From CALMFG01 sp963666035 (GTDB lineage: Bacteria > Bacillota > Clostridia > Christensenellales > CALMFG01), in assembly GCA_963666035.2 (NCBI GenBank), contig CAXXJI010000007.1, forward strand, positions 248,001-312,000: a stretch of 64,000 bases of DNA, in the 5' to 3' direction. Within the stretch, counting starts at the first letter, position 1. Each line of letters begins with the position of its first letter. The position numbers and the translations under genes were made by a program. The notes below the pieces were generated by a model. The model ran no database searches. It was given only the letters and a program-made list of their open reading frames with translations, and had not been told where the DNA came from. Shown here piece by piece: positions 14,019 to 21,618 of the stretch.

Positions 14019-15971
14019 ATGAAAAAAAGTGGTTTTTTTAACAGTGCGGAAAACACGACCGACAGAGCCTATCAAGCCATCGACTTTGCGCTGCCCTTTG
14101 GCGCGCTGGCCGGTGGAAAAGGAGGCATTGTCATGGGCGTGGGTGATGCATTTAAAGTGGATTGGGTATCTGGCGGCACATTTACGCTGGGCAGCGGCTT
14201 TGCCTTTTTGGGCGAAATGCCGGGCTGGTGGTACTATGCGGATGAAGAGACGGTGATTACACTGAGTGACGCGGCAACACCTTCCAACCCTTGCTTTGCG
14301 TTATCGGATATTTCCGGACAGAAACGAACAAATATTTTGGCCATTAAAATGGATGGTGAAATCAATCGAGCATCAGAACTGGTCGTACTAAGCGGTGACG
14401 AGAATGAAGCAGAAGATGCGTATCTTTCACCGAGCATTGATAACTCGGATGGATATGATGTATATTATGTACCCATTGCCGAGGTGAAGACCAACACGGA
14501 AAAGATTACCGAAGTCAAAGATATTCGGGAGGCGATGGTTGGAGGCGGCAGCCTACCCGTGCCGTATAAACTGAATGAGGCCGAGACCGAGCAGGTGCCT
14601 TATGTGCGGGCGGGTTATTGCGGCATTCAGCAATTGAAAGATGAAAACACCGACGAAGATGTGGAGAATACCATCGATATCTTCCGCGGAGAATGGAAGG
14701 AAAGCTACTACGGCATCGGCATCTCTGACGGCACACGGATTGTGACGCAAGGCTTCTGCAATATCGATTTGCGATATTTAAAAGAGCACTACTTGAAAGG
14801 GGCTATTGCAGAGGGAATGGAAGAAGCGCCTGAAGATATTGACACCATTGAACTGGCCAGCCCGCTTACGGCGGCTGAGATTTGGCCGGTGACCTATTAT
14901 GTTCAGGAGGACGGCCGGATTGATACGGTGCCGACCCAGAAGATTGCAGGCTTTAGTTTGAGCGAAAGCCTGTTCTTGGTCAGCATTCAGGGCCCATATG
15001 GGCAGAATGACAAGTATGAAGGACAGATGATTAATTTTACAGCGATTCCAGGGATAAGTGGTAAGGTTCGCTTCAAAATTCACCTGCCCGAAGACGCTAA
15101 AGGCGTGAAGCTGAAGTATAAACCGGAGCCTTGGGCGGTGGGTAATACCATGGCCGAAGACGGCATTGAAATTGCTGACTTAACATCGGATGCAAACCTG
15201 TATGGTGATAACTTCTGGTATGAAGTGACTATTCCAGCGGACGAAACCGAGAATCCGGAAACGGTTGAAGACGGGACGTTAATATACGTTAAGGCATTTC
15301 CTTATGCGTCGTCACCCAATGAAGAACACATTACCGAAGACGAAGAGCACGATCGTGACCCGAATGAAGTGACGGTCACGGTAGGTACCTTGTTGCATGA
15401 ATGGACGGCAGACGGCGATGCATCAGCAAACTCGACAACGAGCAACTATGGGTTGACACTTAATGAAATTCAAACTGATGATGCGTTGATTGATCAAGGT
15501 TTCTTAAATTCAGCCTCAGCAACTGAAGCATATGCTCGGATTGCCAATGAAATTGATATGGGAGGTAAGACCATCTCGTTTTGGGTGAAGCATACTGGCA
15601 CTAACACAGGCTTATTTGGGTATACTGGACTAAATCATTTAGCTGGCCAAATTAATGAGGGCATTATTGAGATTGGGGCGAAATATAACACTGGAGAAAC
15701 AATTGTGACTGAGTTTACGATCGATACTACACAGTATCATCATATTGCGGTGACCGTGGATAACCACAATGTTGAACTATATGTGGATGGTGGTTTGGCG
15801 GATGGTGTAACCGTGAATTCAAACATATCAAACAATATTAATGTGTTAGGAAGGGGCTCTATAGCTACAGCACAATACTTAAATGCATCAATGGACCAGA
15901 TTCGGATATTTAATTGCAAGTTGAATATTAAAGATATTAAAAACCTATACAATGGAGGTTTAGGATGTTAG
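14019..15971 (+). CDS. Tail fibre / receptor-binding protein with LamG-like C-terminus
   Basis: A 650-residue protein. Residues 1-180 look like a phage baseplate upper protein or fibre base (NSAENTTDRAYQAIDFALPFGALAGGKGG). The middle is beta-rich. Residues about 450-650 resemble a concanavalin/LamG jelly roll (ISFWVKHTGTN, YHHIAVTVDNHNVELYVDGG, MDQIRIFNCKLNIKDI), a likely sugar-binding end that sets target range. The DNA from about 15420 is more AT-rich than upstream, hinting that the binding domain was acquired or exchanged. Confidence 0.65.
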   Translation: MKKSGFFNSAENTTDRAYQAIDFALPFGALAGGKGGIVMGVGDAFKVDWVSGGTFTLGSGFAFLGEMPGWWYYADEETVITLSDAATPSNPCFALSDISGQKRTNILAIKMDGEINRASELVVLSGDENEAEDAYLSPSIDNSDGYDVYYVPIAEVKTNTEKITEVKDIREAMVGGGSLPVPYKLNEAETEQVPYVRAGYCGIQQLKDENTDEDVENTIDIFRGEWKESYYGIGISDGTRIVTQGFCNIDLRYLKEHYLKGAIAEGMEEAPEDIDTIELASPLTAAEIWPVTYYVQEDGRIDTVPTQKIAGFSLSESLFLVSIQGPYGQNDKYEGQMINFTAIPGISGKVRFKIHLPEDAKGVKLKYKPEPWAVGNTMAEDGIEIADLTSDANLYGDNFWYEVTIPADETENPETVEDGTLIYVKAFPYASSPNEEHITEDEEHDRDPNEVTVTVGTLLHEWTADGDASANSTTSNYGLTLNEIQTDDALIDQGFLNSASATEAYARIANEIDMGGKTISFWVKHTGTNTGLFGYTGLNHLAGQINEGIIEIGAKYNTGETIVTEFTIDTTQYHHIAVTVDNHNVELYVDGGLADGVTVNSNISNNINVLGRGSIATAQYLNASMDQIRIFNCKLNIKDIKNLYNGGLGC

Positions 15972-16306
15972 ATACGATTATTGTAAACAAAAGCAATGCA
16001 GGCTTGGTCAGCGGCAAGCTGATCGCCCAGATGGGCGCCAAACTGGTTTTTGAGGTGGAAGTCTTCCCTTCTTGTTTTTATCAGAACGGGTCTGATTACA
16101 CCGGTATGGTTAGCCAGCGCTGTCTGCCCGGCAGTATCGGCAATATGATGACCATCGCGGACATTCAGGAAGCCAAAGCGCTGATCGAAGAGATGGGCGA
16201 TTATGCTAAAGAGGCGGAAAGCTTAAATGAACTCAAACTGATGAAACAGGCGACCGATGCCGAGCTGGCGCTGGTGGCTTTGTACGAGGAGGTATTAAAT
16301 GGTTAA
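15965..16306 (+). CDS. Small fibre-cluster protein, unknown
   Basis: A 113-residue protein whose ATG overlaps the end of the fibre gene by 7 bp (coupled). It has an N-terminal beta-rich half and a helical C-terminal half (DIQEAKALIEEMGDYAKEAESL). It may be a fibre chaperone or a baseplate part; I recognise no family. Confidence 0.5.
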   Translation: MLDTIIVNKSNAGLVSGKLIAQMGAKLVFEVEVFPSCFYQNGSDYTGMVSQRCLPGSIGNMMTIADIQEAKALIEEMGDYAKEAESLNELKLMKQATDAELALVALYEEVLNG

Positions 16307-16400
16307 GATCTATGTAAGCTTGATTAAAAAAGGGCTTAAAACCATCGAAGACGTGCCCGCCGCTTTGCAGGCCGAAGTGGCGGCATTGCTGGCAGAATAG
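16299..16400 (+). CDS. CD1375/XkdX-type small phage protein
   Basis: A 33-residue frame: MVKIYVSLIKKGLKTIEDV, then PAALQAEVAALLAE. This is the typical size and sequence of the short CD1375 (XkdX-like) proteins next to clostridial tail fibre genes. It overlaps the previous gene by 8 bp and is followed 2 bp later by the endolysin gene. Role unknown. Confidence 0.7.
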   Translation: MVKIYVSLIKKGLKTIEDVPAALQAEVAALLAE

Positions 16401-16402
16401 CC

Positions 16403-17062
16403 ATGCTGAGGATACGGGACAGAGGCGCCAAAGTGAAGGCGCTTCAGGAACAATTAAACAGACTGGGATATACCTTAACCGTTGACGGGGTGTTTGGTTT
16501 AAACACCTTAAGGGCAGTGCGGGAATTCCAGACAGAGAACGGGCTTGCCGTAGACGGCATCGTGGGTCATTTCACTGAAATGGCCCTTTTTGATGCTGTA
16601 AATAGTGGGGAGATAGAAAAACCCCAAAGCGAACACTTCTTGTATGAGGAGTTTATCGGTGCGGGGGATATCGAGGCAAAAGCCAACGGGATACCCTATA
16701 TGTATTGGAACAACATCCAAACGGTGATGGACCGGCTGGAGCAGGTACGGACGGCGGTGGGGGGACTTCCCATCGTCATCCGCTCCGGCTATCGATCACC
16801 CGCTTACAACAAGGCGGTCGGCGGGGCTAAAGCCAGTCAGCACCTATATGGCAAGGCCGCGGATATTTATGTAAAGAACCGCAGTGTATCCTGCTCGGAT
16901 TTGGCCAATCTCATCTACTTCAACGATGAACTAAAGCCACTGTTCGGCGGATACGGTCTGGGTTCGGACACCAATGTACATCTGGACATTCGGGAGAGAA
17001 AAGACCCGACCAAGCCGACGATTTGGTGGTATGGCAAAAAAAGCTGGAAGGAATGGAGGTGA
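16403..17062 (+). CDS. Endolysin: peptidoglycan-binding + peptidase M15
   Basis: A 219-residue protein. Residues 3-65 form a PG_binding_1 domain (KVKALQEQLNRLGYTLTVDG, FGLNTLRAVREFQ). Residues about 80-215 form an M15-type zinc peptidase (VIRSGYRSPAYNKAVGGA, SQHLYGKAADIY, VHLDIR), with ligands His, Asp and His visible. It has no signal peptide and so should leave through the holin. It would lyse the producer to release particles. Confidence 0.8.
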   Translation: MLRIRDRGAKVKALQEQLNRLGYTLTVDGVFGLNTLRAVREFQTENGLAVDGIVGHFTEMALFDAVNSGEIEKPQSEHFLYEEFIGAGDIEAKANGIPYMYWNNIQTVMDRLEQVRTAVGGLPIVIRSGYRSPAYNKAVGGAKASQHLYGKAADIYVKNRSVSCSDLANLIYFNDELKPLFGGYGLGSDTNVHLDIRERKDPTKPTIWWYGKKSWKEWR

Positions 17063-17069
17063 CGAAGGC

Positions 17070-17288
17070 ATGGATGCAGTAACGCAAAGTATGCTGGCAG
17101 CCGTTGGCAACTATATCGTCATCGCTATTGCACTGGTGATGAGCTTTTTTATCAACTGGATTATCCGGCGGATTAAGTGCCTGGTGCTGTGCATGGTGGC
17201 CATCATGCAGGGCCAGATTGAGCTTGGCGTCAACGGCGACATCAAGAAGCGCTATGACGCGCTGATTGAACAGATAACCAAAGATTAA
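17070..17288 (+). CDS. Small membrane protein, holin-like
   Basis: A 72-residue protein; ATG 17070 is chosen because it follows the endolysin stop with a GGAGG site nearby, while the longer frame from 16974 lies inside the endolysin gene. One clear membrane segment (YIVIAIALVMSFFINWII) is followed by a charged tail (NGDIKKRYDALIEQITKD). Position between endolysin and a second holin-like gene suggests a holin or antiholin. Confidence 0.6.
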   Translation: MDAVTQSMLAAVGNYIVIAIALVMSFFINWIIRRIKCLVLCMVAIMQGQIELGVNGDIKKRYDALIEQITKD

Positions 17289-17302
17289 AAGGAGAAAAAC
17301 AA

Positions 17303-17491
17303 ATGGAACAGAACAAATGGAAAAGCCCGGTGGTTTGGGTGACGCTGGCGACGGCGGTGATCGGCTTTTTGGTGAATACCTTAGAGCTGAACATCGATTC
17401 CGAGCTGGTGCTCGCTATGGTCAACGCATGCGTGACCCTGCTGGTGGGCTTTGGGATTTTGAACAACCCAACCAATAAGTCTGGGTTCTAA
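17303..17491 (+). CDS. Phage holin
   Basis: A 62-residue protein with AAAGGAG site. Two membrane segments (VVWVTLATAVIGFLVNTL and LVLAMVNACVTLLVGFGIL) and a short Asn/Pro tail (NNPTNKSGF) fit the phi LC3/Dp-1-like small holins. It closes the lysis module. Confidence 0.75.
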   Translation: MEQNKWKSPVVWVTLATAVIGFLVNTLELNIDSELVLAMVNACVTLLVGFGILNNPTNKSGF

Positions 17492-17514
17492 AAAGGAAGA
17501 AGTAAGATGATAAC

Positions 17515-17549
17515 AGCCCTCGGGGGATTCCTCGGGGGCTTATTTTTTT
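17515..17549 (+). terminator. Terminator at end of tail cluster
   Basis: A 10-bp stem AGCCCTCGGG/CTCGGGGGCT with a 6-nt loop, followed by TATTTTTTT. Confidence 0.85.
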
Positions 17550-17639
17550 ATTTTGAACAGGTAACGCAATGTTGAACATTTTTGATTAGGATGTTCAAAT
17601 AGCAAAATACTTTCAATTTATTATTTGTAAGAGCTTAAA

Positions 17640-17786
17640 GGTTTTACGAATTGTACTGCAACCGGTACTGCAACGGAAGGAACGTTGTATGCAATTATAT
17701 ATCATTAAATGCAGCTATCTTGTGGAGATTTTAAGTAAAAGCACGCTATATGCAGCTATTTGCAGTCAGATGCGGGTATAGAATTC
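17640..17786 (+). repeat. Integration-site repeat type B, copy 1
   Basis: ACTGCAAC occurs at 17655 and 17667 (12-bp period). A stretch matching 34970-35080 follows (TGTATGCAATTATATA, ATCTTGTGGAGA, GCAGATGCGGGTATAGAATTC-type) and leads into the tRNA fragment. A mirrored function on the far side is suggested by two more ACTGCAAC units at 17945 and 17957. Confidence 0.65.
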
Positions 17787-17847
17787 AATTGGAAATCGTG
17801 TTTACGTGATGAGCGTAACGAGGGTTCAAATCCCTTCCTCTCTGCCA
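17787..17847 (+). repeat. tRNA-Ser(GGA)-like 3' fragment, copy 2 (att-like)
   Basis: Same as copy 1 at 421-481 except for one base near the variable arm (TTTACG instead of TTTCCG). It ends in CCA. It separates the tail cluster from the uronate region. Confidence 0.75.
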
Positions 17848-17850
17848 AAA

Positions 17851-17902
17851 ACGCAATATATTGAGTATATTAAGAGTGTAATATCTATATATTGTGTTTT
17901 TT
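17851..17902 (+). terminator. Terminator after tRNA fragment, copy 2
   Basis: ACGCAATATAT pairs with ATATATTGTGT, followed by a T-run. A related hairpin follows copy 4 (CAATATATAGAT/ATCTATATATTG, about 35151-35190). Confidence 0.6.
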
Positions 17903-18189
17903 ATTTTTCAGGAAAAATCTAGTTTATACCAAATAGGTCGAATGACTGCAACTGGGACTGCAACAGGAAAAATTGAGCGATATTTTTGTCCGCACCCATC
18001 CCCTTCTTTCAATATTTTTGCGTAAATTAAAATTGAGCCCATGGGTTTGATGCTCAGCGGACGAACTTATTATATATTGTATGCAAAATTATCATTTCGC
18101 GAACAAAAATCTCTGAAGAGTGAAGTTGCTGTCGGGGGCAGTAATTAAACTTCAATCATTTTTTGTTTTTGAGGTCGACAAGGTATCAT
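17903..18189. other. Gene-free interval with ACTGCAAC pair
   Basis: It holds the two ACTGCAAC units at 17945 and 17957 and otherwise no gene or clear signal. Confidence 0.5.
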
Positions 18190-18579
18190 TTAACGCTCGA
18201 CTTCACATTTTAATGTGGAAAATGAGGAGATTTTGCTGTTCTCAACTACCAATATTTTTGCGTCCTTCGAAAGCCATAAATGATGCCAAAAACCATTCAA
18301 AACAATGTATATTGTGTTCAGCTCCATCTCATAGACTTTTCTGTCTTTGGCAGGGATTTCGTTCGATTCTGCAATTAATAACTTCGCATAACCTTGCAGC
18401 AAAATAAAACACTCATCACCATCCAGATGTTTATTCATCAAAATCGGCGAGTTCTCATCATATCTTTCAGAATGGTTTAATATAGCAACGCGCCAGCCGC
18501 CAGAACGTAGTATTTGCGAAAAACCCTCACCTTCGTGAGTCAGTATCTCCACCCCTGTGTTAAGTCCGCTATCATACAT
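18190..18579 (-). CDS. Cupin-like small protein
   Basis: A 129-residue protein with an AAGGAG site 9 bp before ATG. The sequence has a cupin pattern: SERYDENSPILMNKHLDGDECFILLQGYAKLLI gives an H-x-D-x-E-like metal motif, and later VLNGFWHHLWLSKDAKILVVEN fits the second motif. It may act on a sugar or sugar-acid ester, given the uronate operon on the other side, but it is transcribed away from that operon. Substrate unknown. Confidence 0.55.
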   Translation of the reverse strand: MYDSGLNTGVEILTHEGEGFSQILRSGGWRVAILNHSERYDENSPILMNKHLDGDECFILLQGYAKLLIAESNEIPAKDRKVYEMELNTIYIVLNGFWHHLWLSKDAKILVVENSKISSFSTLKCEVER

Positions 18580-18896
18580 CTTATGTTTCTCCTTATCTAT
18601 AAAAAGTACACTGTCATTTAGTCAAATATATGGGTTACTCGGCTGCCGCCGTGAAAGAAGGAGAAACGCGGTAATTTTGGCGCTTCTTTCTTCACAAACT
18701 TCCTAATGCAATAATATATACTTATGTGTCTTTTTGTCAACCGACATAAAGCGAAAAACACGATTTTTTTGGGGCGCTGCAAACGCCTTGCCCGGGATGT
18801 TTGTTGCAAACTGCCGATGAGATTGTCGGCGTATTGTTATTTTTGATGAGATAGTGGCGAAAATATCGATGAAAAGCCGAATATCACAAAATGCAA

Positions 18897-18941
18897 TTGA
18901 CATGTTGTTATAACAGTGTTAAGTTTTAATCAAAACACTGT
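18897..18941 (+). promoter_or_regulatory. Promoter/operator region of deoR-type gene
   Basis: TTGACA at 18897 is a candidate -35; the -10 is weak. An 8-bp inverted repeat ACAGTGTT (18913-18920) / AACACTGT (18934-18941) lies over the expected -10/+1 region. This suggests autoregulation by the DeoR-type protein. The rest of the 18580-18990 interval shows only a GAAAGAAG/CTTCTTTC stem at 18653-18690. Confidence 0.5.
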
Positions 18942-18990
18942 CAAATTATTATTTTTTAGGAGGAAAGCACAGGCTTTGTGCGCTTGGGGT

Positions 18991-19740
18991 ATGAAAGACG
19001 CTAGACTTAAACAGATGGAGCAATTTATTATTGAACGGGATTTTGTTACGATTGAAGAATTATGCGATAAATTCCAGATACACTATAATACCGCGCGCTC
19101 GGACATAAAAAAGCTGGCGGAGAAAGGGGTGGCCGAAAAGAAATATGGCGGCGTCGCAAACATCACACAAGCGCTACCGGTTAGCTTTAATGAGCGAAAG
19201 CAAAAAAATGCGTCTGCAAAAGAAACCATAGGTGAAAGGGCGATGGGGTTGCTGGAAGAAGAGGATGTCATTTTTATTGACTCGGGAACCACCGTACTGA
19301 ATCTCTTTAGAAAACCGGTTTCTTTACCCAAGCATTTAACGGTGATCACAAACAATATCGATGTGGTGTTTTTGGTCACGCGGTATACGAATTTCACAAT
19401 TTTCGTCCTGCCGGGGAAGTTGGAGCGCAAGCTGAATGCGCTGGCCAGTCTGGAAACTATCGACAGTTTAGAGGCGTACAATATTCAAAAGGCATTTATC
19501 GGCACCCGCGGGATATCGCCAGCAGGTGAATTGTTTTCCAGTTCAAACGTCGATGCCAAAATCAAAAACGTTGCAATCAAGACAAGCAAATCGGTTATAT
19601 TGATGGCGGATTCCAACAAAATGGGTCAATCCGAGATTTTTAGATTCGCTAAACTGGAGGACATCGACTTCTGGATTTGTGAAAACGCAACGCCGGAAAT
19701 ACACGCTTTGGCGGATAAAAATAATGTTAAATTAGTGTAA
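18991..19740 (+). CDS. DeoR-family transcriptional regulator of uronate operon
   Basis: A 249-residue protein. Residues 1-60 are the DeoR winged helix (RLKQMEQFIIERDFVTIEEL, IHYNTARSDIKKLAEKG). The C-terminal part is the DeoRC sugar-phosphate sensor (FIDSGTTVLNLF, LTVITNNIDVV, KAFIGTRGIS, ILMADSNKMGQ). It faces the TRAP/KDG operon and probably responds to a sugar-acid phosphate such as KDPG. TTG 18976 is an alternative start because an AGGAGG lies at 18958-18963. The operator listed above suggests autoregulation. Confidence 0.8.
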   Translation: MKDARLKQMEQFIIERDFVTIEELCDKFQIHYNTARSDIKKLAEKGVAEKKYGGVANITQALPVSFNERKQKNASAKETIGERAMGLLEEEDVIFIDSGTTVLNLFRKPVSLPKHLTVITNNIDVVFLVTRYTNFTIFVLPGKLERKLNALASLETIDSLEAYNIQKAFIGTRGISPAGELFSSSNVDAKIKNVAIKTSKSVILMADSNKMGQSEIFRFAKLEDIDFWICENATPEIHALADKNNVKLV

Positions 19741-19796
19741 TATGACAATAATATTGTTAAGTTAATAATAAAATATAGTAAATTAATATAATATAT

Positions 19797-19825
19797 TTGA
19801 CAGATTGATATCTAAATGATATTAT
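19797..19825 (+). promoter_or_regulatory. Strong sigma-A promoter for TRAP/KDG operon
   Basis: TTGACA (19797-19802), 17-bp spacer, TATTAT (19820-19825). Just downstream, GCCAACAAA (19826-19834) and TTTGTTGGC (19888-19896) form a 9-bp inverted repeat across the 5' leader, either an operator pair or an RNA stem. Confidence 0.75.
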
Positions 19826-19929
19826 GCCAACAAACAAGGTTTCGAAGTAACAAATCGATTTCGAAAAATGCCTGTAAGCATGATTCATTTGTTGGCTTCG
19901 ATATATTAATTACTTTAGGAGGAAACAAA

Positions 19930-21003
19930 ATGAAAAAAGTGTTGGCAGTTGCACTGGTGCTGATGATGGTCATCATGTCCGGATTAGTCGGCTGTGCACC
20001 CAAAACAGCAGATACCGTGGCTACTACGGAACAGTCTGACGCAGCGGAAAGCACCGAAGCGGTAGCTGAAGCTCCGGTTGAGGCCATTCATATTCAATTT
20101 GGGCATGACAATCTGCCCGGCGAACCGTTGACTGAAGCTGCTGTTTTTTGGGCAGAAAAACTATCCGAAGTATCCGGCGGGTCCATGGTTTTGGATGTTT
20201 ATGATTCCAGCTCTCTTGGTAGCAAGAACGACCTGCTCGATCAGATGATGGCAGGCGACCCGGTTATGGTTGTCGGCGATGGCGGATTTGCAGCAGACTA
20301 TGGCGTTCCGGATATTGGCATCACAATGGGACCTTACCTGTTCAGCGATTGGAGCCAGGTAGACAAACTTGTGAACAGCGATCTTTGGAGCGAATTAAAA
20401 GGACAGCTTGGCTCGGCCGGCATGACTGTTGTTGGTGACAACTGGCAGTATGGCGCAAGATCCACCATGTCCAAAGACAAACTTGAAACTCCGGAAGATT
20501 TCGCAGGACTGAAAATCAGAGTTCCAGGCAACACCGTTCAGGTTGAGGGTATGGCTGCCTTGGGGGCCGCACCGGTTGGAATGGGCTTGAGCGAAGTTTA
20601 CTCGGCATTGCAGCAGGGCACCATTGATGCGGTTGAAAACCCATTGGGAACGCTTTTAGCAAATCATTTTGATGAAGTATGTAAGTACTGCCTCTTGGAC
20701 CGCCATGTATATCAAATTCAATTTGTTGTTATTGGCACAGACTTCTTTAATACTTTAACCGAGCAGCAGCAAGCATGGTTGATTGAAACCGGAACCGAAG
20801 CGGGCATTTACCAGAATGAATTAATGCAACAGGCTGAAGCTGAAAAAGTTCAGGAACTGAAGGATAGGGGAGTGGAAGTTGTTGAGGTGAGCGACTTTGG
20901 CGCATTTGCCGAAGCGGCAAAATCATTCTATACGGATTCTACGACTTCAGAAACCTGGTCTGAAGGCTTATACGACAAAGTGTTGGCAATTATCAACAAC
21001 TAA
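19930..21003 (+). CDS. dctP: TRAP transporter substrate-binding lipoprotein DctP
   Basis: A 357-residue protein; ATG 19930 follows AGGAGGAAAC. The signal ends with a G-L-V-G-C lipobox (Cys22). The TRAP-SBP pattern is clear: GGSMVLDVYDSSSLGSKNDLLDQMMAG, FAGLKIRVPGNTVQ, PVGMGLSEVYSALQQGTIDAVENP, where the Arg of KIRV normally grips the substrate carboxylate. The operon context (KDG kinase, KDPG aldolase, UxaA) points to a hexuronate or related sugar acid. Confidence 0.85.
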   Translation: MKKVLAVALVLMMVIMSGLVGCAPKTADTVATTEQSDAAESTEAVAEAPVEAIHIQFGHDNLPGEPLTEAAVFWAEKLSEVSGGSMVLDVYDSSSLGSKNDLLDQMMAGDPVMVVGDGGFAADYGVPDIGITMGPYLFSDWSQVDKLVNSDLWSELKGQLGSAGMTVVGDNWQYGARSTMSKDKLETPEDFAGLKIRVPGNTVQVEGMAALGAAPVGMGLSEVYSALQQGTIDAVENPLGTLLANHFDEVCKYCLLDRHVYQIQFVVIGTDFFNTLTEQQQAWLIETGTEAGIYQNELMQQAEAEKVQELKDRGVEVVEVSDFGAFAEAAKSFYTDSTTSETWSEGLYDKVLAIINN

Positions 21004-21016
21004 TTTTGCCTGTATG

Positions 21017-21054
21017 AAAATCAGCAGGGGCGAGTCTGCTCCTGCTGATTTTAA
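21017..21054 (+). terminator. Hairpin between dctP and dctQ
   Basis: A 12-bp perfect stem AAAATCAGCAGG/CCTGCTGATTTT. It probably terminates part of the transcripts or protects the dctP message so that the binding protein is made in excess. Confidence 0.7.
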
Positions 21055-21090
21055 ATAAAGCGACAAAATTTTTTAGGGATGGAGCAATGA

Positions 21091-21618
21091 TTGACAATGA
21101 AAAAATTGACAGGTAGACGGGCAATTGAGCTTATTTTTAATCTTGATCTGGTGTTGGGGCTCAGTAGTCTTTTCGTCTTAATCATGGTTACTTTTATTGG
21201 TACAATCGCGCGGTACTTTTTTAACTCACCTTTTGTGTGGACCGAAGAAGTGCAGGTATGGATGATTGTGTGGGCGGTTTTCGGCGGAGCAGGATATGCT
21301 TTTCGTCAAGGCGCACACATCTCAATCGATGTACTTGTAGAAAAAATGCCGGCGAAAATTCAAACCGCTATCGAGTGGTTCGGGTTGCTGTGCACTCTGG
21401 CTGCGCTGGCCTATGTATTCTATTTTTCACTGAGACTAAATATTCAATTTTTCGAAACACATAAGATTACATCCATACTGAAAATACCATCATACAAAAT
21501 ATTATGGATTGTTCCAGCAGGTTGTATTTGGATGATGTTAAGCGATATTTATTACATGATAGAAAAACACATCTTAAAACCGGAAACAACAGAAGATGAG
21601 AAGGAGAACACACGATGA
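21091..21618 (+). CDS. dctQ: TRAP transporter small permease DctQ
   Basis: A 175-residue membrane protein with four hydrophobic segments. The family motif is present: FIGTIARYFFNSPFVWTEEV, then VWAVFGGAGYAFRQGAHISID. TTG 21091 has GGAG 6 bp ahead; ATG 21097 is the other possible start. It overlaps dctM by 4 bp (ATGA). Confidence 0.8.
   Translation: MTMKKLTGRRAIELIFNLDLVLGLSSLFVLIMVTFIGTIARYFFNSPFVWTEEVQVWMIVWAVFGGAGYAFRQGAHISIDVLVEKMPAKIQTAIEWFGLLCTLAALAYVFYFSLRLNIQFFETHKITSILKIPSYKILWIVPAGCIWMMLSDIYYMIEKHILKPETTEDEKENTR

Noticed and set aside
16403..17062. Endolysin as a further cargo effector
   Set aside because: It lacks the shared header and sits in a normal lysis module with holin-like genes.
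18120..18407. Plus-strand protein with Cys/His-rich sequence
   Set aside because: It is the complement of the cupin gene, which has a good ribosome site and family-like sequence on the minus strand.
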